DNA of 64,000 nt from an uncultured Paraprevotella sp. (GTDB lineage Bacteria; Bacteroidota; Bacteroidia; Bacteroidales; Bacteroidaceae). Location of the stretch: the NCBI GenBank assembly GCA_944321345.1, contig CALUKY010000010.1, positions 1 to 64,000 on the forward strand, given 5' to 3'. Below the pieces are notes generated by a model. That model was not told the origin of the DNA and did not search any database. It worked only from the letters and a program-made list of their open reading frames with translations. The translations under genes and the position numbers were made by a program. This document shows positions 27,286-38,200 of the stretch, one piece after another (the first letter of the stretch is position 1; the number at the start of each line of letters is the position of its first letter).

Positions 27286-27321
27286 AAAGGCCGGAGTCTG
27301 AGTGCAGATTCCGGCCTTTTT
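27286..27321 (+). terminator. Terminator after the DASS transporter
   Basis: The stem AAAGGCCGGAGTCTG pairs with CAGATTCCGGCCTTT, with one mismatch, and runs into TTTTT. It is a textbook intrinsic terminator. Confidence 0.92.
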
Positions 27322-27374
27322 GCGACAAACGGAACATAAGAAAAGAAAAAAGGGATATAAGTAGAGAAAAATTG

Positions 27375-27382
27375 TATATTTG
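27375..27382 (+). promoter_or_regulatory. -7 box of the glycosyltransferase operon
   Basis: TATATTTG matches TAnnTTTG; the predicted start near 27390 leaves a leader of about 35 bases before the ATG at 27426. Confidence 0.65.
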
Positions 27383-27425
27383 CAATGTAATGATGATTGA
27401 TAATAAATTAATGTGTATAAATTAA

Positions 27426-28574
27426 ATGTTCGGAATATTCAATGATTGCTTTCCTCCGGTGATGGATGGCGTTTCTGTAGCTACACGCAATTATGCTTAT
27501 TGGCTGCATCAAAAAGGGGAGCAGGTTTGTGTGGTGACCCCTTCGGCAGATGAGTATGAAGACCGGGAACCGTTTCCCGTATTGCGCTATTGTTCCATCC
27601 CTTTGATTTTTCGGAATCCTTACCGGATGGGACTTCCACAGTTTGACCGCCATATCCGCAAATCTCTGAATGAGATGCCTTTTTCACTGGTACATGCCCA
27701 TTGTCCCTTTTCTTCTGGAAAACTGGCTTTGGAACAGGCACGCATGCGCCATATCCCTATGGTAGCCACGTTTCATTCCAAATATCGTGCCGACTTTGAG
27801 CGCTGTATGCCGATTAAGGCAGTAGTAGACTATCTGATCCGGGATGTGGTGGATTTTTATAATCAGGCCGATGAGGTGTGGATCCCTCAGGCTTCGGTAG
27901 AGGAAACACTTCGTGAGTATGGCTATCGGGGCAAAATAGAAGTGGTGGACAATGGAAATGACTTTGCCGGTACTTATTCGGACGAAGAGCGCGAACAGGT
28001 GCGTCTGCAATTGGGTTTAAAAGCCAACGAACCTCTGCTGCTTTTTGTAGGGCAGCATATCTATGAAAAGAATCTGGATTTTCTGCTTCGTTCGGTGGCA
28101 TTGCTGAAGGACATGCCTTTCCGTATGTTCTTTATCGGTACCGGATATGCGGCTTCGGACTTGCAGGATCTGGCCCGGCATTTGGGACTGGGAGATCGCG
28201 TGAGTTTTCTGGGACGTATTATTGAGCGCGATCAGTTGCGCCGTTATTATCTGGCGGCCGATCTGTTCCTGTTTCCGTCGCGTTATGACAATGCTCCGCT
28301 TGTGGTGCGCGAGGCCGCAGCTCTGCATACCCCTTCGCTGATGCTGGAAGGATCGACCGCTTCGGCAGTTATCCGAAACGGAGAGAACGGGTTCCTGACC
28401 ACAGAGAATACCGAAGAGTATGCCGGACGGATTCGCTCTATCTTACAGGACCCTGATTTGCTGGCACGGGTGGCACAGGGAGCATCCGACTCATTGGCCC
28501 GTTCGTGGGAAGATATTGCCGGCGAGGTGGCCGACCGTTATCGTAATCTGATGAACCGTTTTTCCAGAAAATAA
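27426..28574 (+). CDS. Family 4 glycosyltransferase, lipid-glycosyltransferase-like
   Basis: This 382-residue GT-B enzyme has an N-terminal acceptor domain starting FGIFNDCFPPVMDGVSVATRN, with the PPVxDGV motif of the diacylglycerol glucosyltransferase/PimB-like branch of GT4. The C-terminal nucleotide-sugar domain shows LLLFVGQHIYEKNLDFLLR and FPSRYDNAPLVVREAAAL, where the E-x7-E-like motif is partly changed. It is followed 44 bases later by a flippase-like membrane protein, a pairing that suggests glycolipid synthesis and membrane handling. The acceptor is inferred, not proven. Confidence 0.85.
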   Translation: MFGIFNDCFPPVMDGVSVATRNYAYWLHQKGEQVCVVTPSADEYEDREPFPVLRYCSIPLIFRNPYRMGLPQFDRHIRKSLNEMPFSLVHAHCPFSSGKLALEQARMRHIPMVATFHSKYRADFERCMPIKAVVDYLIRDVVDFYNQADEVWIPQASVEETLREYGYRGKIEVVDNGNDFAGTYSDEEREQVRLQLGLKANEPLLLFVGQHIYEKNLDFLLRSVALLKDMPFRMFFIGTGYAASDLQDLARHLGLGDRVSFLGRIIERDQLRRYYLAADLFLFPSRYDNAPLVVREAAALHTPSLMLEGSTASAVIRNGENGFLTTENTEEYAGRIRSILQDPDLLARVAQGASDSLARSWEDIAGEVADRYRNLMNRFSRK

Positions 28575-28618
28575 GGTGAACGGAAAATGCAAGTGTTCTA
28601 TTTCAATCCATTCCTTTT

Positions 28619-29641
28619 ATGAAGAATGAAGTTTTATTCAATCCGTTTTATATTGCCATTCCGATTGTCTTGGGACTGTCGGTAATCGGCTATCTGTTTT
28701 GGAAGGAGTTTGACCCTTCGCTTTTCGAAACGCTGCGCCCCACGGCCCGTATGTGGACGGGGATTCTGCTGGCTGTGTTTTTTATGCTTTGCCAGAATTT
28801 TGCTTTGACGCAACGTTTCAAGGTATTGGTAGGACGGAAACTCTCCTGGAAACAGGCATTCCGGGTGAACATGCTCTGTGAGTTTACTTCGGCAGCTACA
28901 CCTTCGGCTGTGGGAGGCAGCAGTCTGATTGCCGTTTATCTGCATCAGGAAGGATTGTCGGGTGGAGAGGGGACCTCAATTATGATCGCCAATCTGTTCT
29001 TGGACGAACTGTTTCTGTCTTTGGCTTGTATTCTTGTTCTTCTTTTGGTACCTACCGGTATTCTGTTTCCGGTTTCGGTACCTTTGGATGCCGGATTTCA
29101 GTTCATTTTTATTGCAGTAGTTGTCGTGGTGAGCCTTTGGACGCTTATTCTCTATATTGCTTTGTTTCATAAAGCGAAATGGATCAGCAATATGCTTAAT
29201 GCATTGTTTTCTTTACCTTTGTTGAGAAGATGGAAACCGGCGGTAGAGAAGCTGGGACAGGATCTGATAACCAGTTCTGAGGAAATCAGTAAGCGTTCGC
29301 GCGGATTCTGGTTCAAATGCTTCCTGATTACGGCTTGGGCCTGGTGCTCCCGTTATTGGGTTGTCAATGCTTTGCTTTACGGCTTTGCAACCGGAGGAGA
29401 TCATGTTCTGGCTTTTGTCCGTCAGCTGGTCATCTGGATGGTGCTGGTGGTGACTCCTACTCCGGGAGGAAGCGGCTTTGGAGAATACATGTTCCAGTCC
29501 TATTACAGTGACTTTTTCCAAATAGCCGGAACTGCTTTGGTGGTGGCCTGCCTGTGGCGCATCATTACTTATTATTCTTATCTGATAGGAGGAGTCTGCA
29601 TCCTGCCGGGATGGTTGAGACAGATCAAGAAGCAGAAATAA
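28619..29641 (+). CDS. Lysylphosphatidylglycerol synthase TM-region (UPF0104) family membrane protein
   Basis: This 340-residue integral membrane protein has about eight hydrophobic segments. The conserved ATPSAVGGSSLIAVYL in the first half and VVTPTPGGSGFGEYMF in the second half are the repeated P-x-G-G/G-x-G-E motifs of the LPG_synthase_TM family (related to the MprF flippase half). It has no aminoacyl-transferase domain. In a pair with the GT4 gene it could flip the product glycolipid across the inner membrane; this is inferred from context. Confidence 0.85.
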   Translation: MKNEVLFNPFYIAIPIVLGLSVIGYLFWKEFDPSLFETLRPTARMWTGILLAVFFMLCQNFALTQRFKVLVGRKLSWKQAFRVNMLCEFTSAATPSAVGGSSLIAVYLHQEGLSGGEGTSIMIANLFLDELFLSLACILVLLLVPTGILFPVSVPLDAGFQFIFIAVVVVVSLWTLILYIALFHKAKWISNMLNALFSLPLLRRWKPAVEKLGQDLITSSEEISKRSRGFWFKCFLITAWAWCSRYWVVNALLYGFATGGDHVLAFVRQLVIWMVLVVTPTPGGSGFGEYMFQSYYSDFFQIAGTALVVACLWRIITYYSYLIGGVCILPGWLRQIKKQK

Positions 29642-29690
29642 ATCGGGTGGCACGATTCTATGAATCTATATCCGGATGCTTTGGAGTATT

Positions 29691-29756
29691 GTGCCGATCG
29701 TTTTGATTAGTCGTGCTGATCATTTTGAAAAATCATGCTGATCATTTTGGAATCTC
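29691..29756. repeat. Three tandem 22-bp units
   Basis: Units start at 29691, 29713 and 29735. The shared core is TGCYGATCRTTTTG; units 2 and 3 have the same 14-base core and unit 1 differs at two positions. A 22-base period keeps the units on one face of the helix, as expected for a cooperative protein-binding array. Confidence 0.65.
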
Positions 29757-29841
29757 TTCAGTGGGATAATTTATTACTCTGCTCGGAGTAATTTGTCAAT
29801 GTCCGCCAAAAGAAGACTGGAGAAATAGTTTAATAGGGAAA

Positions 29842-29885
29842 AATCCCCGGGAACTGTACTTAAATAAGTATAGCTCCCGGGGATT
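29842..29885. terminator. Strong hairpin terminator
   Basis: AATCCCCGGGA (29842-29852) and TCCCGGGGATT (29875-29885) pair perfectly, with further pairing inside, and short T tracts exist in both directions. It separates the glycosyltransferase operon from the sialidase gene. Confidence 0.75.
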
Positions 29886-30012
29886 CTTTGTAGATAAGAA
29901 CTCCTTTTCATACCAGTTTCCTTTTATAGAAGGCATTAATGCAAAAGAATATTTATTTGATTTAAAATGATGTAATTTTCTTTTTGAGTTTTCTTTTGTA
30001 TAAAATATTATT

Positions 30013-30020
30013 TATATTTG
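30013..30020 (+). promoter_or_regulatory. -7 box of the sialidase gene
   Basis: TATATTTG matches TAnnTTTG. The leader to the ATG at 30179 would be about 150 bases and very A/T-rich, with a perfect 16-base A/T palindrome near 30030-30048. Confidence 0.6.
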
Positions 30021-30178
30021 CCTTATTAAATAAAATATTTTATTAAATAAAGGGTAGATAAATATTTTACGGCTATATAAGTCTTTAAAACTTTAAATAA
30101 TATAATCTGAGTCTTTATCTTTTATTTATGAACCAACGCTCTGTTGAAGAATGCGTACAGAGTAAAAATGTTTTTAGC

Positions 30179-33100
30179 ATGAAAAACAAATGGACAACAG
30201 TTTTGGCCTGTTTCTTTTTAGGTGGATTGCCTGCTCAGGCAGACCAGGCCTTCAGAAACCATCGTTATGATGGTTTCAAAGTCTTGCCTACTAATGGTGA
30301 GCAGATCGTATTTATCGGGAACAGCATCACGAATATGCATGAATGGTGTGAGGCCTTTGGTAATCATAATGTGATCAATCGTGGTACTTCTGGAGCCGTT
30401 AGTGATGAAGTGGTTGATAATCTGGAATCAATGATTGCCGGAAATCCCAAGAAGGCATTCATTATGATCGGTACGAATGATTTGGGTACTTCCGGTATCA
30501 ATAATGCGGCCCATGTGGCAGGTAATGCCCGTCTGATTATTGATTATATTCAAAAAACATCTCCAGAAACTGAAATTTATGTGCAGAGCATCTTACCAAG
30601 CAGATTGAGAAATCTGCAACTTCAGCAGGAAACTAATGATTCGTTGAAGAATATTTGCCGTGATTTTGAGGTAACTTACATTGATTTATGGGATAAACTG
30701 TTGAGTGTAAGCCAAAACAATACACATACATTGGATGGTTTGCATCTGAGTGCTACGGGCTACAGAATATGGTGTAATACAATTGCCGGTTATGTAGGTT
30801 CTTCGTGTATGTATCCTGAAGATGCACAGAACCAGACCGGAGGATTGGGTGGTTCATATGGCATGCGTCTTAGTGCCTTTGGTATGCAGAAGGTAAATGC
30901 CGAAGATATTCTGTTGATTGGAGATGAAGTGATTCATGGAGGAGAATGGCATGAACTGTTCAGAAGTGCTAAGGTAAAGAACAGAGGTACCGGTTGGGGA
31001 TGGCCCGGACCGGGAATCGCAGATGTAACGCGGGAAATTCCTGTAATTCTGAAAGGACGCAGTGATAATGAAGAACCTCAGAAAATATTTCTTTCTGTAG
31101 GTGCTGCTGATATTAATGGGACTGCCGCCCTGTCAACACTCAAGGATTCATACGATAAGATGGTACAAGCGGTGCGTGAACTGGCACCCAATACGGAAAT
31201 CTATATTCAGTCGGTTTTACCGTTTGCTGCATCGGCTACCAATACGAGTCGAACGGAACCTTTTAATGAGATGTTGAAGGAAATAGCCGGAAAATATGAA
31301 AAGGTAACTTATGTAGATACGTATACGGAAATGGCTGATAACCATGCGGCACGGAGTACCTATTTTACCGGTAATTATCTGTACGGAAAGGGTTATGTCA
31401 AATTGGCCCAAATACTGGCTCAGTATATGGGGGATGATGTAAATCCCGTTTCTGAACAGGAAGCGGAAAAAATATATGCCTTGATTTCTGCCCGTCAGAA
31501 TCTGGCAGATGTAGTTATTGAATCCAAGAAACTCCGTTTTGGAAAAGAGGTGGGAGAGATTGATCCAGAGAAAGGGCTGAAACTGAAAGAGGCGGTGTCC
31601 TTGGCCGAGAAGATGTTGAGTCAGGATCAGAATGTCGTTGAAGAGTTGAATGAAACGGCAACTCAACTGTTACAGTTGAAAGAAGAAGCGATGCAGGGCA
31701 TTAATCAACCAAAAGTCAGCGCTGCCGGAGAGGAATACTGGTATAAGATCTATACTCCTAACCGTGACTACCGTTATCTGACTTCCAACGGTGCAGGAAA
31801 TGCTGTTGTCGGAGAACCGGACCGGAACTATGCGCGGGCTATGTGGAAGTTTGAGAAGAGAGAAAAGGACGGAGACTATAATATCGTGAACCGTGCGGAT
31901 CATTCCTATCTTAACCCGAACGCTGCTTACAATGCAGCTGTGTCTACTCAAAAGGATGAGCCGGAGAAAGGTTGGTCTCTGAGTTATTCTAATGCTCCGG
32001 GTACCTATATCATTACGAGCGGAACCGTGGAATTGAATCAGACCAGAGAGAACATGAATTATGCAATTTATAACTGGAGCAGCAACCAGGCCGGAACAGA
32101 CCGTACAGACTCCGGATGCCAGTTTGCCTTGAGTGAAGCCGGTGAACCTACGGAAGAACCGGTGGTAGATGAAAAACCGATGTTGACCTATACAAATATA
32201 GAAATGGACGGTACTGCACCGTTCCGAATTCCGGATGCCGATGCCGAACAAGTGAAGAAGGCGAGAACATTGAGTGTTGTGATTGACTTTACTTCCGAAT
32301 CCTTACCGGTAGATACGGCTTTTCTGGTAGCAAGCAGTAATGAGAATGAGGAAAACTATTTTGGAGTAGTGCTTCAGGAACGTACAAAGTACGGTGTGAA
32401 GTATATTGGTGATAACGGCTTAAAAGGATGGTATACACAAAATGGTATAGACTTTTCCCAACGTAAGCAGATGGTGATTACGATGGACGGAGAAACCGAA
32501 TCGTATGCTTATTATACAGACGGCAAGCTGGACCGTACCGTTTCGGGAATGGGAGCTTATGGCTACCGTGTGTTTGGAAACGTGCCGGGAGTGACCGGAC
32601 TTTTCCTTGGAGGCATTGTTACAGAAGACCACATCAAGTTCGCATTTAAAGGTACGATTCACTCCATTCGTTTTTATAACAGAAAACTTTCCGCATCAGA
32701 AATTGCTGCTTTGGAATACGAAAATCAGGAAAAACCGGAACAAGGAGATTCTATTACGGTAAGTATGGGATACGGAAAGTTTGTATCTGGTAATGGAAAT
32801 TGGAACAAAACCTGGCAGAGTACGAGTGATTCACCACAGTTGACCTTTGATTCCGGTTATAACAATATGACTTCCAGTGGAGATAATCTGGTGGGATATG
32901 TGGGAATGTACAGCCCTCAGAACTATACCTTGTCGGTTCCGGCCGGATATATCATTGAGGGATATACCTTTGATTTCTGTATTCATAACAATGGTACGCC
33001 GATTACCCTGACCGTTGACGGAAAGACTTATACTTCAAAAACGGAAGATCAGTCTGTGGCTGTAAGTGGTTTGGACAAATCTGTGGCCACCTTTACCTTG

Positions 33101-35125
33101 AGTGGGGCGAACAAGGGTATTATATTTAAGAACTTCCGGGTACATGTGATCAAGGATAACCGTCCGCAGGAACCACGTGTAGAGATCTTTACAACGGCCG
33201 CCGGTGCCTCAATACCTTATCGTATCCCGGCCATAACCAGAATGCACAACGGAGATGTGATCGCTGTGGCCGATTACCGTCATAGCGGACAGGATATCGG
33301 TATTGTCAAGAATGGCAGAATAGACCTGCATGCCCGAATTTCAAAAGATAACGGAAAAACTTGGGGGGAGTTGTTCCCTGTTGTAGAAGGTTTGGGGGCC
33401 AATTATGCGGAAGCAGGGAAAAGCGATTTCTGGGTGGCATTCGGTGATCCTTGCATTGCAGCCGACAGGGAGAGCGACCGTGTGTTGTTGATGAGTTGTG
33501 CCGGAAATGTAAGTTTCCCGGCTGGAACAAGAGATAATCATCAGGGTATTGCAGTGTTCCATAGTGAAGATAACGGAGCGACTTGGGCAGAACCGAAAGA
33601 TGTGTCCGAAAATATATATGCTCAGTTTGACAAGAGTCAGAGAGGACCGGTGCGTGCTATGTTTATCGGTTCCGGTAAGATTCATCAGAGTAGATGGACC
33701 AAGGTGAAGGATTATTATCGTTTGTATGCGGCTGTTCTGGTGAAAGATGTCAATGGAGTCAACTGCAACTACGTGATTTATTCTGATGACTTTGGTGATA
33801 CATGGAAGGTTTTGGGTGATCCGAATGTGCCGGCCATTCCAAGTGGCGGTGATGAGCCTAAGGCAGAAGAACTTCCGGATGGAAGCGTATTGATCAGTTC
33901 ACGTTGTAGCGGAGGAAGATACTATAATATATTCTCTTTCTCTGACAGTGAAAAGGCATTGGGTTGCTGGGGGACCATGGCATTCTCCGGAGAATCCAAT
34001 CAGGGAGTTACGGCACAGTCAAACAGTTGTAACGGAGAAATCATGATTGTTCCGGCACGTCGTAAATCCGATCAGAAAAAGCTGTATGTGGCCTTGCAGT
34101 CTGTGCCTTTCGGACCAGGACGTTCTAATGTCGGTATCTATTATAAAGAACTGGAAAGTCTTGAAGATTTTTCCGAACCGGAGCATTTTGCAAAAGAATG
34201 GGACGGAAAGCACCAGGCTAGTGTGATGAATTCCGGCTATTCGACAATGACTTTGCAGGCAGACCACACAATAGGCTTCCTGTTCGAGGAATCTACCTAT
34301 GGCCGTGACTATACCATTATCTATAAAAACTATAGTCTGGAAACCATTACAGACAGTTTATATGTATATGATGAGGAAGTTGTTGCAGACGATATTGTTA
34401 AGGATGGATTTGAAGAGAAACTGAATGCGATTAAAGAATGTGTCGGAAAGAATGTCGGAAACATAAAGGAAACCTGTGCTTCTGCAATTGAAACGGCCGG
34501 TGAAAAATATCTGCAACAACCGTCAAAGGCAGCTTATGAGGCATTCAATCAGGCTGTACAGACAGCTGAACAGGTTGAAATTGAGTCTGGAAAGTATTAT
34601 CGCTTGCGAAATGCGGAACGTCAGGAAGGAACGCTGTATTTAATACTCGATCCGGAGGGCATGAGTGCTTCTCTCTTAGAACGGGAAGATACGCGCCAGC
34701 TTTTTCTGTTTCAGAAAGATGAGTCCTCAGAAGGATATCGTGTAATCTGTAAGGATAATGAACTTTATATTGGAACAACTCCGGATTTATATGCCGAAAT
34801 ACCAGTAACAGAATCTGTTACCGGAGCCGGAGTTTTTTCTGTCAGTTCAACCTTGAAAGGGTTAAGCACAGTGACTTGTAACAATGGAGTGAATGCATCC
34901 TATGCTTCCATACATTTGGATGCTTCGGGTAAACTGGTGCCTTGGACAATGTCTTCGGAGGCTTCACAATGGTTTGTTGAGCCCACAGAGGTGGTTACGG
35001 ATGTGGAACTACTTTCTCCGGATGCACAGAAAAAATATCCTGTATATGATTTGACCGGGAGGAGGGTGCTTTCTCTCCAAAAGGGAATTTATATTCAGGG
35101 AGGACATAAATTTATCATAAAATAG
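30179..35125 (+). CDS. Multidomain protein: two SGNH esterase-like domains fused to a GH33 sialidase
   Basis: This 1648-residue secreted protein probably removes acetyl groups and then sialic acid from host glycans. Order: signal peptide (MKNKWTTVLACFFLGGLPAQA); SGNH hydrolase 1 with GNSITN near residue 47, GTNDLG near 100 and DGLHLS near 186; a second SGNH-like domain from about 245 in which GDEVIH replaces the GDS motif; a helical linker; a YWYKIYTP-type domain (about 515-660) shared with the next gene; a lectin-like sialidase N-domain (about 667-850); a beta-sandwich; and the GH33 propeller with YRIPAI near 1014 and Asp boxes SKDNGKTW, SEDNGATW and SDDFGDTW. The C-terminus has a helical segment, a trefoil-like part and the YDLTGRRV...GIYI tail common in Bacteroidales. 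The frame opens at 30128, but the signal peptide fixes the start at 30179. Confidence 0.88.
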   Translation: MKNKWTTVLACFFLGGLPAQADQAFRNHRYDGFKVLPTNGEQIVFIGNSITNMHEWCEAFGNHNVINRGTSGAVSDEVVDNLESMIAGNPKKAFIMIGTNDLGTSGINNAAHVAGNARLIIDYIQKTSPETEIYVQSILPSRLRNLQLQQETNDSLKNICRDFEVTYIDLWDKLLSVSQNNTHTLDGLHLSATGYRIWCNTIAGYVGSSCMYPEDAQNQTGGLGGSYGMRLSAFGMQKVNAEDILLIGDEVIHGGEWHELFRSAKVKNRGTGWGWPGPGIADVTREIPVILKGRSDNEEPQKIFLSVGAADINGTAALSTLKDSYDKMVQAVRELAPNTEIYIQSVLPFAASATNTSRTEPFNEMLKEIAGKYEKVTYVDTYTEMADNHAARSTYFTGNYLYGKGYVKLAQILAQYMGDDVNPVSEQEAEKIYALISARQNLADVVIESKKLRFGKEVGEIDPEKGLKLKEAVSLAEKMLSQDQNVVEELNETATQLLQLKEEAMQGINQPKVSAAGEEYWYKIYTPNRDYRYLTSNGAGNAVVGEPDRNYARAMWKFEKREKDGDYNIVNRADHSYLNPNAAYNAAVSTQKDEPEKGWSLSYSNAPGTYIITSGTVELNQTRENMNYAIYNWSSNQAGTDRTDSGCQFALSEAGEPTEEPVVDEKPMLTYTNIEMDGTAPFRIPDADAEQVKKARTLSVVIDFTSESLPVDTAFLVASSNENEENYFGVVLQERTKYGVKYIGDNGLKGWYTQNGIDFSQRKQMVITMDGETESYAYYTDGKLDRTVSGMGAYGYRVFGNVPGVTGLFLGGIVTEDHIKFAFKGTIHSIRFYNRKLSASEIAALEYENQEKPEQGDSITVSMGYGKFVSGNGNWNKTWQSTSDSPQLTFDSGYNNMTSSGDNLVGYVGMYSPQNYTLSVPAGYIIEGYTFDFCIHNNGTPITLTVDGKTYTSKTEDQSVAVSGLDKSVATFTLSGANKGIIFKNFRVHVIKDNRPQEPRVEIFTTAAGASIPYRIPAITRMHNGDVIAVADYRHSGQDIGIVKNGRIDLHARISKDNGKTWGELFPVVEGLGANYAEAGKSDFWVAFGDPCIAADRESDRVLLMSCAGNVSFPAGTRDNHQGIAVFHSEDNGATWAEPKDVSENIYAQFDKSQRGPVRAMFIGSGKIHQSRWTKVKDYYRLYAAVLVKDVNGVNCNYVIYSDDFGDTWKVLGDPNVPAIPSGGDEPKAEELPDGSVLISSRCSGGRYYNIFSFSDSEKALGCWGTMAFSGESNQGVTAQSNSCNGEIMIVPARRKSDQKKLYVALQSVPFGPGRSNVGIYYKELESLEDFSEPEHFAKEWDGKHQASVMNSGYSTMTLQADHTIGFLFEESTYGRDYTIIYKNYSLETITDSLYVYDEEVVADDIVKDGFEEKLNAIKECVGKNVGNIKETCASAIETAGEKYLQQPSKAAYEAFNQAVQTAEQVEIESGKYYRLRNAERQEGTLYLILDPEGMSASLLEREDTRQLFLFQKDESSEGYRVICKDNELYIGTTPDLYAEIPVTESVTGAGVFSVSSTLKGLSTVTCNNGVNASYASIHLDASGKLVPWTMSSEASQWFVEPTEVVTDVELLSPDAQKKYPVYDLTGRRVLSLQKGIYIQGGHKFIIK

Positions 35126-35140
35126 TACTGATCAGTCAGG

Positions 35141-35172
35141 AAAGACAGTCTTGTAAAATAGGACTGTCTTTT
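35141..35172 (+). terminator. Terminator after the sialidase gene
   Basis: AGACAGTC and GGACTGTCT arms around a loop, followed by TTTT, 15 bases past the stop. Some readthrough to the GH20 gene is possible, since no separate promoter is obvious for it. Confidence 0.75.
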
Positions 35173-35213
35173 CTGATTCTTAAATCAGAAGTTTTTAAAT
35201 AAGATATGGAATT

Positions 35214-38200
35214 ATGAAAATAAAGTTATCTGCGTCTTTTTTGTTTGCTTTGCTTTTTCCTGTTTATACGGAAGGTAAGGTAAAAGATTTGTTGCCACGC
35301 CCTCAGCAAATCGAAATGTCAGCAGAAAATGAGTCATTTCTTCTGCATCGGTCTGTTGCATTGGAAGATCCTACGGACTGTGGACTGTTGAAGCTGTTTC
35401 TGCAACAGCATCAGTGTACTTTAGATGATGGGGCAGAGGCACGTATCCAGGTGGAACTTTGTACAGAAATTCCAGGAAGTTATGATTATCTGCTTCCGGG
35501 TTTTGAGAGCGAAGTTTACCAAATCAAAGTAGAAAAGAACCTTGTTTCTATAAAGGCTCTGTCAGAAGTGGGAGTGATTCGTGCCGTGCAGACTCTGCAA
35601 CAGATGGCAGAAGGTTATGATTCTGCTACTACTGCTTTGGAGTCGCTTACTATAACTGACTGGCCGGCTTTCAAACTTCGTGGACTGATGCACGATGTAG
35701 GCCGTTCATTTGTCAGTATAGAAGAACTGAAAAAGGAGATAGATTTGCTTTCTCGTTTTAAAATTAATGTCTTTCACTGGCATTTGACAGAAAAACTGGC
35801 GTGGAGATTTGAGGTAAAAGCTTATCCACAACTTACGGCAGCCGAGAATATGGTCCGTTATCCGGGATGTTATTATACTCAGGAAGAATGTCGCGAACTG
35901 CAGGACTATGCGGCAGAACGAGGTGTAACAGTAATTCCGGAAATTGATATGCCGGGACATAGTGACGCTTTCCGCAAGGCTATGGGGTTTGATATGCAGA
36001 GTGATGAGGGAGTAGCCGCTTTGAAAAATATTCTTGATGAGGTGATCCGTACTTTTTCTAAGGCACCCTATATTCATATTGGAGGTGATGAAGTAAGAAT
36101 CACTTATCCGAATTTCTTGGAAACGATGGCAGCCTATGTCAGGGGACAGGGACGGAAGGTTGTTGTCTGGAATCGTCTGGTTTCCGGTCCTCCGACTACG
36201 GCTGTGGCGGATATGACACAAATGTGGGCCAGTTCCGGTCAGAAGGTTTCCGGTATTCCGAATATTGATTGCCGTTATAATTACATCAATCATTTTGATG
36301 TATATGCCGATGTTGTCGGTATTTATAAAAGCAATATTTATTATGAAGAGCAAGGAAATGAGGATATCGCCGGAACAATTACAGCTATATGGAATGATAC
36401 CAAGACAGAAACTCAGGAAGATATCGTGCGCCAGAACAACTTATACGCCAACGCACTGGCTACGGCGGAAAGAGCTTGGATTGGTGGCGGAAAACAGTAT
36501 ATCGAGACAGGAGGAACTTCTTTACCTTCGTCTGGTGAAGAATATGAGGAATTTGCTGATTGGGAGCGGCGTTTTCTCTTCCATAAGAATCATTCTTTGA
36601 AAGACGAGCCGATTCCTTATGTACGTCAATGTAATGTGAAGTGGCGGATTACTGACCCATTTCCGAACGAAGGGGACCCTCAAAAGGTTTTGCCGCCTGA
36701 AACGGATGATAGTGACCTGTTGCCTATTTCCTTTGATTATGACGGTAAGAAGTATTTTTCATCTGTGGCAACCGGTGCCGGTATTTATCTGAAGCATATC
36801 TGGCATCCGCGTGTACCTTCTTTCTATTCATCTCCGGATAACGGACTGACGGCTTATGCTTGGACTTATGTTTATTCTCCCGTAGAGCAAAAGGTCGGTG
36901 CACAGGTGGAGTTTTATACTTATAGTCGCTCTGGTAATGAGAAAGCTCCGGAAAAGGGATGTTGGGATCGCAGAGGGTCGCGTCTTTGGGTGAATGATCA
37001 GGAGATTGCCGCTCCGGAATGGAAACAGCCGGGTAAGAATATTTTGCAGGATCATGCTACTGAAGGATTGACCAATGAGAATTTTACGGCACGTCCGGTT
37101 GTTCCTTTGACTTTGAAGCAGGGATGGAATAAGATTTTTATGAAATTGCCACATGCCAGCAATGGCGGTACAGGAAGAGACAAATGGCAGTTTACTTTCG
37201 TGATTACCGATCCGGAAGGTAAGGATGCGGTAGACGGATTGATTTATTCGCCTTCCAAATCCATGGATGACAGTTCTCAGGAACTTGCCGTCTATGTGGA
37301 TTCTTTGTTTCGTTATGTCGCTGAGAATTTCAGGACAGAAGTAGGATACTATGATGAGGCCTTGGCCAGACCTCTTAAATCAAAGTTGGAAGAAGTATAT
37401 GCTTCCTTGGGAGAATCTATGTCCGAGGCCGAGCGCTGGGAGCAGAAAGAGGATTTACAGAATCTGCTGGGCTCTCTGAAAAATCAGATGCAGCAAGCTG
37501 AAATCAATCAGCCGGTAGCTTCTACTGATGTAGAAGAGGTCTGGTATGTTTTGAATACCCCGTTACGTGGAAACCGTTATCCTTCTTCTCAAGGTGCAGG
37601 TAAGGATCTGGTGGGGGAAACAGGAGCCGGAAAGTCGTCTACCTGGAAGTTTGTTTTGCGAAAAGACGGAACCTATAATATTGTGAATGCTGCCGATGGT
37701 GGATTTGTTTCTCCTGTAGCCTCAGAAAATTCGCCTTTAAAGATGTCCGCTACGGAGCCGGATAAGGGGTGGAGTATTTCGGCTTCGGATGAAAAGGGGC
37801 TGGTTATCTTGACTTCCGGTACTGTTCAATGGAATCAGACCAATAATTCTCAGCAAGGATATAAAATCTTCAATTGGGGAGGCGGACAAAATATAACGGA
37901 CACGGGATGCAAATATAAGGTAGAGCGGACTAGTTTGCCGGCTGCTCCGAAAACAAGTTCAGATAAGGTGTTCTATTGGTATAAGATTTCTACTCCGCTT
38001 CGGGATAATCTGTTTGTTACGTCAAAAGGAGATAATAATTCCTTGATCGGAGCGCAGAATCAGGATTCCGATGCGGTTCTTTGGAAGCTGGTAGAACGTG
38101 AAGATGGGAATCTTAATCTGGTGAACCGGTTGGATCAGACATTTATTTCACCTGAGGCACCCAATAATACTCCATTGCATACTGTTATCGAAGAACCGGA

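Larger units (their letters stand above)
29642..30012. other. Non-coding stretch with tandem 22-bp repeats
   Basis: No gene is visible. The segment holds three tandem 22-base units (29691-29756), a small ATTACTC/GAGTAAT inverted repeat (29773-29792) and a terminator hairpin (29842-29885). The remainder is A/T-rich upstream DNA of the sialidase gene. Confidence 0.6.

Noticed and set aside
29691-29756. CRISPR-like array
   Set aside because: Units are contiguous 22-base repeats without spacers and only three in number; no cas genes are present.
30013-30178. Riboswitch in the long sialidase leader
   Set aside because: The leader is almost pure A/T with only a short A/T palindrome; no known aptamer pattern is seen.
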